From assembly GCA_051306365.1 (NCBI GenBank), contig JBPPNC010000098.1:1-9954 (forward strand): a stretch of DNA of 9,954 bases, read 5' to 3'. Source of the stretch: Svornostia sp051306365 (GTDB lineage Bacteria; Actinomycetota; Thermoleophilia; Solirubrobacterales; Solirubrobacteraceae). A program made the translations under genes and the position numbers. Of this stretch, positions 5,227-9,954 are shown piece by piece (the stretch's first letter is position 1; the number at the start of each line of letters is the position of its first letter). The notes beneath the pieces were generated by a model. The model made no database searches and was not told where the DNA came from. It saw nothing but the letters and a program-made list of their open reading frames with translations.

Positions 5227-5907
5227 TCATGCGGTCTCGTCGCCCGCCTGACAGGACTCACCGGCGGCAGCAGCGCAGAGGGAGATGCGAGCCGGGACGT
5301 CGATCGAACGCACCTCATTGCCGACGCGGTAGCGGATCGTGGCGCCGTCCATCGTGTAGCGCCCGGGCTGCTGCGCCGCGACCACGAACGCGACCTGGAT
5401 TCCGGTCTTTCCCCTGGGCGGCAGCACGGCTCCGCTGGCGCTCTCGAGCCACATCTCAGGGTGGTAGAGATCGTCATATGGCTGTGCCCCGACGACCTTC
5501 CCGACGAGGTGGTCTGTGTCGGTTGCGCCGACGTGAACGACGTCCAACCCGTCAGAGATCCGGCTCGGGGTGACTTCCTCGATCACCCCGCGCCTGTGCG
5601 AGGCGTTGCGAAGCTCGATCGCGGCGAACGCGATCTTCTGACCCGGCTTGGCGGTGAAGCTCAGGCGCATCGGCGCCACGTGGACCGGCTCATCGTTGCG
5701 ACCGACGACCGTCGATGTTCCCCCTCCTGCCGCGCTGTTGCTGCCCACTGGCGCTTTGGCCGGGTCGGCCGCGCTTCCGTTTCTGAGCGCCGCCACCGAC
5801 AGGCCGATGCCGGCAAGTAGCAGTAGGAGGAGGAGAAGGGAGCCGGCGATCGCGAGGACGGTTCTGCCGCGGGCGCTGCGCATGGGTGCTTCCGTTGTTG
5901 TGCTCAT
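5227..5907 (-). CDS. Membrane-anchored extracytoplasmic protein, function unknown
   Basis: The frame encodes 226 residues from ATG 5907. A short basic N-terminus (MRSARGR) precedes one strong hydrophobic segment at about 17-40 (VLAIAGSLLLLLLLLAGIGL), acting as signal anchor or signal peptide. A Ser/Gly-rich linker (about 44-70) leads into a beta-rich domain: VAPMRLSFTAKPGQKIAFAA, IELRNASHRRGVIEEV and GRYTMDGATIRYRVG read as an immunoglobulin-like fold. Two cysteines near the end (LCAAAAGESC) could form a disulphide. I do not recognise a named family. An alternative ATG at 5883 keeps the whole membrane segment. It is flanked by a decayed nucleotidyltransferase and by repeat copy 2, so it is likely cargo of the mobile region. 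Confidence 0.7.
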   Translation of the reverse strand: MSTTTEAPMRSARGRTVLAIAGSLLLLLLLLAGIGLSVAALRNGSAADPAKAPVGSNSAAGGGTSTVVGRNDEPVHVAPMRLSFTAKPGQKIAFAAIELRNASHRRGVIEEVTPSRISDGLDVVHVGATDTDHLVGKVVGAQPYDDLYHPEMWLESASGAVLPPRGKTGIQVAFVVAAQQPGRYTMDGATIRYRVGNEVRSIDVPARISLCAAAAGESCQAGDETA

Positions 5908-6036
5908 GGACGTTCATAGGCCGTGGCGCGTGCAAGTTCGCCCCCCAGGCCGGCGTCTTCTGCCACCTCGCGACGCTGCGGCCGGACGGCGAAGGCTGCA
6001 TATCCGCCACAAGCGTGCGCAGCCCCGTGGTGGGGA

Positions 6037-6546
6037 TCACTCCCGCCGATGAGCTGGGTCTCGCCGTGACCTCCGAAGAGCAGCGACGTCGCTCAGCGCG
6101 CGAGCTGTTCGAACCTCGGAACCGTGACTTCCAGGGCGCGGGTGCGCCCGCCTGGCCCCGACAGGCCACCCTCGATGCCGTACCTCGGATCGTCGTTCCA
6201 GACGGCAGGACGTGTTGGGTCGCCGCGGCCACCGCCGGCCCAAGCGGCCAGGTGGGGATTCGCTGGAATGGCGTCGAGAACGAGCTCATCGCCTCCTCGC
6301 CACCTGCAGATCACGCCGCTCCTCGATGTCCTCTCGAAAACCTTGCTTGCGGAGCGCCTCCTGGAACTCCGCATACGCCCCCAGCGTGGTGACCTCTGCG
6401 ACGACGTCAACGTCGACCGTCAGGCGCGGCGGCCGAGCTGCTTCATCGGTCCGCCACAGACCCACGGTTGCCCCACCGAGGAAGACCACGTCTGAAAGCA
6501 AGTCGCCCAACGCCGCCGCAGCAGCTTCAAGCTGGTCGACGCTCAT
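6037..6546 (-). pseudogene. Nucleotidyltransferase (AbiEii-like), decayed by frameshifts
   Basis: ATG 6546 overlaps the stop of the HTH gene (TGATG), so the two were translated together. The first frame reads LLSDVVFLGGATVGLWRTDE and LTVDVDVVAE, the G-G and D-x-D signature of a nucleotidyltransferase, up to GFREDIEE near 6315, then ends at TGA 6286. The expected continuation (GVICRWRGGDELVLDAIP) is found one frame over, at about 6315-6245. The next (AVAAATQHVLPSGTTIR) lies in the third frame, at about 6240-6185. At least two indels are therefore needed, and beyond about 6180 only weak resemblance remains. The left limit given is approximate. By analogy with AbiE-type pairs this was the toxin partner of 6546-7052. 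Confidence 0.6.
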
Positions 6547-7052
6547 CAGACTGCCGCGAGCCGCTCGCGCAGGTGCGTCGCGGCAGCACGTCGCGTCCGC
6601 GCGTCACCGAGCCGGAGTCCATCAGCGAGCGCGGCCAGCTCCGCAACCTCAGGCCACGTATCGACCAGAGCCGGAAGGACCGGGTCAAGCGGCTCAACCG
6701 ATGGGCCGCGTGCGGCGCCGTGCGGCCACGGCCAGACCGGCACCGAGTCGGCCGGGCTCACGATCTCGTCGGAGAGCGGCAGAGCGCCCCATGCGGTGGG
6801 CACACCTCGTTGCACTGGCCCCTCACGCAGCGGGTGCAGGTACCGCAGCCCGTGGAGAATGAACTCCTCAGCCGCTGCCGGGATGACCTGGCGCCGGTCG
6901 GCGTCATAGAGACCAGCGTGAGCCAGCCGATCGAGCCCGCGCTGGACCTTTGAGTGCTGAACGCCCAGCCGCTCAGCCAGGGTGCGTAGCGTCCACGGCT
7001 CGCGCTGCGCGACGAGCGCGAACAAGACGACAACATCCGATGGGCGCAGCAT
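6546..7052 (-). CDS. wHTH regulator paired with a nucleotidyltransferase
   Basis: ATG 7052 starts MLRPSDVVVLFALVAQREPW, and the gene encodes 168 residues. A winged helix-turn-helix fills about residues 5-55 (TLRTLAERLGVQHSKVQRGL is the HTH). It is followed by a conserved-looking block, AAEEFILHGLRYLHP (about 60-74), GPVQRGVPTAWGA, VPVWPWPHGAARGP (105-118), and a helical end (LRLGDARTRRAAATHLRERL). This is a known actinobacterial two-gene arrangement, HTH plus nucleotidyltransferase, resembling an antitoxin/toxin pair. An upstream extension of the frame runs through the structured repeat and tRNA fragment and is not coding. The gene appears intact while its partner is broken. The inverted repeat at 7061-7079 immediately before the start is a plausible autoregulatory site. 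Confidence 0.78.
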   Translation of the reverse strand: MLRPSDVVVLFALVAQREPWTLRTLAERLGVQHSKVQRGLDRLAHAGLYDADRRQVIPAAAEEFILHGLRYLHPLREGPVQRGVPTAWGALPLSDEIVSPADSVPVWPWPHGAARGPSVEPLDPVLPALVDTWPEVAELAALADGLRLGDARTRRAAATHLRERLAAV

Positions 7053-7060
7053 GCACCAAC

Positions 7061-7079
7061 TGTATCGCGTACCGATACA
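7061..7079. promoter_or_regulatory. Inverted repeat upstream of the HTH gene, candidate operator
   Basis: TGTATCG and CGATACA form perfect 7-bp arms around 5 nt, 8 bp before ATG 7052 (minus). An overlapping GTACC...GGTAC dyad spans 7069-7085. Its position matches that of IR1/IR2 before the other AbiE-like module. Confidence 0.5.
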
Positions 7080-7094
7080 CGGTACAAACCCGAA

Positions 7095-7167
7095 TCCAAC
7101 CGTGGGTTGGTACCCGTCTGGTACCTCTCGCCGGGGCGCTCTCAGTGCCTGAGAGAAGAAACCCCTG
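7095..7167. repeat. Structured GGTACC repeat, copy 3 (best preserved)
   Basis: It contains three internal symmetries: CCAACC-3 nt-GGTTGG (7096-7110), two GGTACC sites at 7109-7114 and 7120-7125 (11 bp apart, one helical turn), and a perfect CTCTCAG-3 nt-CTGAGAG hairpin (7139-7155), then AGAAACCCCTG. tRNA fragment B begins 10 bp after its end. On the minus strand it lies between the att core and the HTH gene. No T-run follows the hairpin, so it is not a standard terminator. Confidence 0.8.
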
Positions 7168-7176
7168 CAATTCCCA

Positions 7177-7222
7177 GAAGCCCTCTGCCGGACTCGAACC
7201 GGCGACCCCTTCCTTACCATCG
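7177..7222 (-). repeat. tRNA-Thr(GGT) 3' half, att core copy B
   Basis: 44/46 identical to 3745-3790 and in the same orientation. The T stem is fully paired here (GCCGG/CCGGC) around TTCGAGT, and the acceptor 3' strand AGAGGGC is present, but no convincing D-arm or matching 5' acceptor strand lies upstream. It is therefore a 3' fragment, not a working tRNA. It sits between the 3.4-kb island on the left and the phage-type genes on the right, as expected for a junction between two elements inserted in tandem at one tRNA. Confidence 0.72.
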
Positions 7223-7341
7223 AAGTCTGCGCCGCACACCACTGCGCACCGACGAGCGCCAGTGACCGCAGATCGCCAGTAGCTACGGGCGCATCTGGTC
7301 TCCAGCGATGAGCGCCGCCGGGCACAGGTGACGGCGCGCGC

Positions 7342-7360
7342 GTACGCGGACAGTACGCGG
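7342..7360. repeat. Direct repeats GTACGCGG, candidate arm-type sites
   Basis: GTACGCGG occurs at 7342-7349 and 7353-7360, 11 bp apart, about 120 bp to the right of att core B. The word CGCGGACA here recurs on the minus strand beside core A (3810-3817). Spaced direct repeats next to a core are typical of arm-type integrase sites; this is inference. Confidence 0.4.
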
Positions 7361-7389
7361 GAACCGGCGCATCCCGGCCGGGGGCGTGC

Positions 7390-7410
7390 GTAGGATCGGC
7401 GCCGACCTAC
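7390..7410. promoter_or_regulatory. Dyad upstream of the small-gene operon
   Basis: A perfect 10-bp palindrome TCGGCGCCGA is flanked by GTAGG and CCTAC with one extra base on the left. It lies about 60 bp before the first plus-strand gene and may be an operator. The leader that follows (7415-7450) is very GC-rich and can fold on itself. Confidence 0.4.
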
Positions 7411-7468
7411 AAGACAGCCCCCGGCGGCGCTGGAACGCCCCCGGGGCCCGGCACGAGGAGTGAGCCTC

Positions 7469-7669
7469 ATGCAGCTTCACCGTATCGACGGTGGCGACGT
7501 GTCGTCGCCCGAGGAGCGCCGTCAGCGCGCGCTGGTGTCCATCTGCCGCGGGTTCGAGCAGGCGCTCGCCGAGCTTGACCCGAGCGACCCGGAGTATCCG
7601 CGGGTGGCGTCGCAGGCGCGCATGGCGCGGATCGCGGCGCGGATCCCGGCGGTCCGTTCCGTGGGGTGA
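7469..7669 (+). CDS. Small hypothetical protein, first of four overlapping genes
   Basis: ATG 7469 is preceded by GAGGAG at 7455-7460 with 8 nt spacing, which decides the start over GTG 7460. The 66-residue product begins MQLHRIDGGDVSSPEERRQR and ends in an amphipathic helix (RVASQARMARIAARIPAV). No membrane segment or known motif is seen. Its stop overlaps the next start as GTGA. Function unknown; context is a phage-type or element accessory operon. Confidence 0.6.
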   Translation: MQLHRIDGGDVSSPEERRQRALVSICRGFEQALAELDPSDPEYPRVASQARMARIAARIPAVRSVG

Positions 7670-7812
7670 GCTACTGGCCGTCGTCGCTGTCATCCTGTGG
7701 GTGGGTGTGCACGGACGAGCAGAGCCCGGATCAGGCCGGGTCAGGGCGGTACACGCGGGGCGAGGTCGCGTACCTGCTCGGGCTCTCGCGGGAGGGATGC
7801 GGTGCTCGCTGA
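7666..7812 (+). CDS. Very small HTH-like protein
   Basis: GTG 7666 overlaps the preceding stop (GTGA) and gives 48 residues ending RYTRGEVAYLLGLSREGCGAR. This reads like a helix-turn-helix (GEVAYLLGLSREG) that stops where a recognition helix and wing would normally continue. It is either a truncated HTH or a chance frame. The coupling pattern GTGA, repeated elsewhere in this operon, supports translation. Confidence 0.4.
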   Translation: MSYWPSSLSSCGWVCTDEQSPDQAGSGRYTRGEVAYLLGLSREGCGAR

Positions 7813-8368
7813 CGCGCTGCCGCGGTCGAGTGCGGACCTCAACGGCAACGAGTCGTCGGCGTCGGTGCTGGCGTTCGACGATACGTTCGTCCCGACGCTG
7901 GCGCGGTGGTCGGAGGTCCACGCGGCCCGCCAGCGGGTCGTCACGCGCATCCTGGTCGACGACGGCCTGGACGACGCCGAGATCGTCGAGCAGCTGACGA
8001 TCGCGATCTTGCGTTCGTGGGGTGTCCCGGGACCCGAGGTCGGGCAGCTCGTCGGGATGGACCGCTTCGTGGCCGAGCGGCGCTACAAGGGGATCGTGCG
8101 CGATGTGCTCGCCGAGCTCGGTGGGGAGGCCCCTCCGGTACCGGACCGCCTCGACGCGCCGCCGGCGGCGTGCCTGAAGTGCGGACAGCGGCCGCGGATC
8201 CGCTCGGTGAAGAAGGTGCGTGTCCTGGTCGACGGCCGCCGCCAGCGCGTCGTGATCGATCGTCAGACGAGCCTGTGCGGGGTGTGCCTGGCCGCGGTGA
8301 AGCCGCCCGCGCCGCAGGAGCAGCGCGGCACGCTGCGCGCGCTGCGATCCGGCGCGGGGACAGCGTGA
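7802..8368 (+). CDS. Hypothetical protein with C-terminal CxxC-CxxC zinc-ribbon-like motif
   Basis: I choose GTG 7802 (GGGAGG ends 5 nt before it); the frame is open further upstream, but that part is arginine- and glycine-rich and looks non-coding. The product is 188 residues. About 30-110 is helical (TRILVDDGLDDAEIVEQLTI; VGMDRFVAERRYKGIVRDVL) and could be a DNA- or RNA-binding or sigma-like fold. Residues 124-162 carry CLKC...CGVC, two CxxC pairs 31 residues apart, consistent with a treble-clef or zinc-ribbon site. It overlaps the previous gene by 11 nt and the next by 4 nt (GTGA). No named family is recognised. Confidence 0.6.
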   Translation: MLADALPRSSADLNGNESSASVLAFDDTFVPTLARWSEVHAARQRVVTRILVDDGLDDAEIVEQLTIAILRSWGVPGPEVGQLVGMDRFVAERRYKGIVRDVLAELGGEAPPVPDRLDAPPAACLKCGQRPRIRSVKKVRVLVDGRRQRVVIDRQTSLCGVCLAAVKPPAPQEQRGTLRALRSGAGTA

Positions 8369-8646
8369 CCGAGCCCGTGCAGCTGCGCGACATCCGCCGC
8401 TACCCGCACCTGACCCGGGAGGACGTCGAGCAGCTGCGCCAGATGCCCGAGGCGATGGCGCGCGAGTACGAGAACCTGCTGAGACGCGAGTACCGCTCCG
8501 AGCAGCGGCACCGCGACCACCGCGCGGAGAGCATCGAGATCGACGGGTTCGCCGTCGCGCGCCGGATTCACGGCGAGGGCGCCGGCGGCGGGTGGCGCCG
8601 CGGCCAGACCGCCGGCGTGGCGCGCGACGTGACTAGCTCACGCTGA
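8365..8646 (+). CDS. Small charged hypothetical protein, last of the operon
   Basis: GTG 8365 overlaps the preceding stop as GTGA. The 93 residues begin VTEPVQLRDIRRYPHLTRED and continue with a charged helix (EQLRQMPEAMAREYENLLRR). The C-terminus is glycine- and arginine-rich. The run LTREDVEQLRQMPEAMA suggests a short helical adaptor; no catalytic motif is seen. Its stop codon ends at 8646, directly abutting the stop of the convergent tail fibre-like gene at 8647. Confidence 0.55.
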   Translation: MTEPVQLRDIRRYPHLTREDVEQLRQMPEAMAREYENLLRREYRSEQRHRDHRAESIEIDGFAVARRIHGEGAGGGWRRGQTAGVARDVTSSR

Positions 8647-9940
8647 TTAGCCAACCCGGATCGGTACAAGTGTCATCCACCGCTGATAAATGGCATGCCC
8701 GCCTGAGCCGCTGTAGTACGCCTGCACCACGTCCGACGCAGCAGCGGTAATGTCCTTGGTCCGGGCGAGCGAACCTCCCCAAGCGGAGACGGTTGACGTT
8801 GGAAACCCGATCACAGCTCGGCATGCATCGTTGAAGCTCGGGCTGGCTCCACCAACCTTTGGGGCCATTTCTGCGGATGAGTTCGCAAGTGCGTCGCCAT
8901 CGACCGACATTCCATAGCTGATGACGTACTCGCCTGCGAGCGGAACGGTGATCGAGGGACCGTAGCCATCGCTCGGTGCTGCAAATGACCCACCCGCAGT
9001 AATGCCGGACGCGCCGGACGGGGATCGGTCGATGATCTGACCGCCACCGAAGAACTCCCACTTGTACGCCGACGCGGACGCGGCGTTGTACCGGAGCTGC
9101 CACACGATGCCTTCCGCGGCGAGGGTCGCGTCCTGGAAGTAGACGATCTGGCCGTCTTCCGGGGACCCAGGGAGCGTGGTCACGATCGCGAGGTTCGCGC
9201 TGAGGGCATCGACCAGGTTCCTGAACTGGTTGTCGCCGTTGCGGATCGGGTCGGCGCCATCGGGCGCCGTGATCCCGAGCGGATTGGGTGTCGGGTTGTA
9301 GTCGCCCATGGGTCAGGTCCTCCGTGTCGGTGAGCGTGACCGTGTCCCAGGTCACGCCGGGGTCGATTCCGTCCCACGTCGTTGTGGTCGGCGGTTCGTC
9401 CCAGAGCGGCGAGTCGGTGACGACGTGGGTGAGGGTGATGCCGCCTGGCTTCTGGGAGATGGCCGCGGCGAGCGTTGCCGCGGGGTCGGGCGTCTCGCTG
9501 GGGTAGGTCGCCACGGCGAGGCGGTAGGCGTGCTCTGTGACGCGCTCGAGGACCCGCACGGTCCGAGCGCCGGTGAGCGTTGCAGCGATCGCGGCGGTCA
9601 TGGCGGCAGGGGTGCCGCGCTTCTGCGCGGGGAGGTCGCGGATGCGGTCGCGGTGCTGCTGGGTGGTCTGCCCGACGGTCAGCCGGACGCCGAACAGGTC
9701 GGCTTGCCAGGTCAGCCACTCGGCGGGTGCTTCGTCGGGGTCGGTGATGATCGTCCAGCCGGGGAAGGCGTCGGTGTCCTCGCTGACGGTTGTGAGGTTC
9801 GCGCCGGCGTCCATGATCGCGCCGATCGCTCCGGCGAGCAGGTGGCCGGCCCAGTTGTTGGCGTCGCTGTCGCCAGCGGTGAAGGTCGGCAGCGCGGCCG
9901 CGAGCTTGGCCGCGGCTCCGGTGAGGTCGGGGGCGCTCAT
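8633..9940 (-). CDS. Phage tail protein (gpI-like); genuine part about 9310-9940
   Basis: ATG 9940 starts MSAPDLTGAAAKLAAALPTF. The first ~210 residues look like a phage tail protein I/YmfQ-type baseplate component: AEWLTWQADLFGVRLTVGQT, RDRIRDLPAQKRGTPAAMTA, ARTVRVLERVTEHAYRLAVA, TYPSETPDP and KPGGITLTHVV. After WDTVTLTDTED the same frame meets no stop until 8633, so it would run through the whole tail fibre-like gene in another frame, giving arginine- and tryptophan-rich residues that are not protein-like. Relatives stop near here, and a TGA does lie at 9313-9315 in a different frame, so a one-base indel near 9315-9345 is likely. The start overlaps TGA 9937-9939 of an upstream minus-strand gene ending ...TTPRR, probably another baseplate gene such as gpJ (only 5 codons visible). 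Confidence 0.68.
   Translation of the reverse strand: MSAPDLTGAAAKLAAALPTFTAGDSDANNWAGHLLAGAIGAIMDAGANLTTVSEDTDAFPGWTIITDPDEAPAEWLTWQADLFGVRLTVGQTTQQHRDRIRDLPAQKRGTPAAMTAAIAATLTGARTVRVLERVTEHAYRLAVATYPSETPDPAATLAAAISQKPGGITLTHVVTDSPLWDEPPTTTTWDGIDPGVTWDTVTLTDTEDLTHGRLQPDTQSARDHGARWRRPDPQRRQPVQEPGRCPQREPRDRDHAPWVPGRRPDRLLPGRDPRRGRHRVAAPVQRRVRVGVQVGVLRWRSDHRPIPVRRVRHYCGWVICSTERWLRSLDHRSARRRVRHQLWNVGRWRRTCELIRRNGPKGWWSQPELQRCMPSCDRVSNVNRLRLGRFARPDQGHYRCCVGRGAGVLQRLRRACHLSAVDDTCTDPGWLISVS
8647..9309 (-). CDS. Phage tail fibre / receptor-binding-like protein
   Basis: ATG 9309 is preceded by GGAGG with suitable spacing (9 nt). The 220 residues begin MGDYNPTPNPLGITAPDGAD, with NQFRNLVDALSANLAIVTTL typical of phage tail tip proteins. 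Residues about 50-90 resemble a neck region (DGQIVYFQDATLAAEGIVWQ; YKWEFFGGG). The C-terminal ~110 residues (ITVPLAGEYVISYGMSVDGD, then VVQAYYSGSGGH and WMTLVPIRVG) read as a beta sandwich similar to C1q-like trimeric domains, as often used for host binding. It follows a tail protein I-like gene, as in myovirus baseplate clusters. Confidence 0.72.
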   Translation of the reverse strand: MGDYNPTPNPLGITAPDGADPIRNGDNQFRNLVDALSANLAIVTTLPGSPEDGQIVYFQDATLAAEGIVWQLRYNAASASAYKWEFFGGGQIIDRSPSGASGITAGGSFAAPSDGYGPSITVPLAGEYVISYGMSVDGDALANSSAEMAPKVGGASPSFNDACRAVIGFPTSTVSAWGGSLARTKDITAAASDVVQAYYSGSGGHAIYQRWMTLVPIRVG

Positions 9941-9954
9941 CGGCGCGGGGTGGT

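Noticed and set aside
3611..5251. Plus-strand open frame of 546 codons
   Set aside because: Runs through a terminator, tRNA fragment and several genes in the wrong frame; arginine-rich, no domain.
5886..6392. Plus-strand open frame of 168 codons opposite the second nucleotidyltransferase
   Set aside because: Moderately coding-like third-position GC (roughly 76% by hand count over about 105 codons) and a plausible stretch (VGITPADELGLAVTSEEQRR), but no family recognised, no good start, and it overlaps the intact membrane protein start and the nucleotidyltransferase remnants. A protein search would settle it.
7177..7300. Possible complete tRNA upstream of fragment B
   Set aside because: A GCGCTCG stretch could pair partly with AGAGGGC, but the D-arm region is about 6 nt too long and two acceptor pairs fail.
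7053..7325. Upstream extension of the HTH gene
   Set aside because: It is the translation of the structured repeat and tRNA fragment B; the true start at 7052 has an operator-like dyad before it.
1..9954. CRISPR array
   Set aside because: No regularly spaced direct repeats with unique spacers; the three GGTACC repeats are kilobases apart.

Overview
High-GC DNA (roughly 68-70% by eye) with actinobacterial codon use. The protein families suggest Actinobacteria, possibly Thermoleophilia/Solirubrobacterales, but I cannot confirm the clade. The window is an accessory region: a degraded island next to prophage genes, organised around remnants of a tRNA-Thr(GGT) 3' end.

Left part (1-3367, all minus strand): an AbiE-like operon. 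Read 5' to 3' it holds a wHTH/nuclease-fold regulator (2301-3281, with an out-of-frame N-terminal piece up to 3367), a nucleotidyltransferase broken by one in-frame TAG (1561-2304), and a PLD-domain SF2 helicase (1-1559, running off the window). The genes overlap or sit 1 nt apart. Two GGAAC-type inverted repeats lie just upstream.

No credible gene lies in 3368-3951. It holds the two inverted repeats, a degenerate copy (C) of a compound repeat (3534-3660), a minus-strand terminator (3701-3740), tRNA-Thr 3' fragment A (3745-3790), an AT-rich patch with short repeats (3825-3854) and a stem-loop (3916-3946).

Middle part (3952-7052): a small conserved-looking protein (minus), a RelA/SpoT alarmone synthetase cut off at about 4800 (plus), an excisionase-like HTH protein whose 3' end is fused to the antisense of relA (minus), a membrane-anchored protein (minus), and a second HTH plus nucleotidyltransferase pair (minus) whose second gene has decayed by frameshifts. 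No integrase is visible, although an excisionase and att-like sites are present.

7053-7468 is also gene-free. It holds an operator-like repeat, copy 3 of the structured repeat, tRNA fragment B (7177-7222, 44/46 identical to A), direct repeats (7342-7360) and a dyad (7390-7410).

Right part (7469-9954): four overlapping small plus-strand genes, then convergent minus-strand phage tail genes (tail fibre-like and tail protein I-like).

Overall model (inference): successive elements inserted into the 3' end of a tRNA-Thr gene whose intact copy would lie to the right. They left tandem att cores, each followed on its right by short repeats. Toxin-antitoxin or abortive-infection cassettes sit just inside the junctions. 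A structured repeat with paired GGTACC sites 11 bp apart lies at two junctions and beside the excisionase gene, so it may be an Int/Xis binding site or a shared regulatory module.
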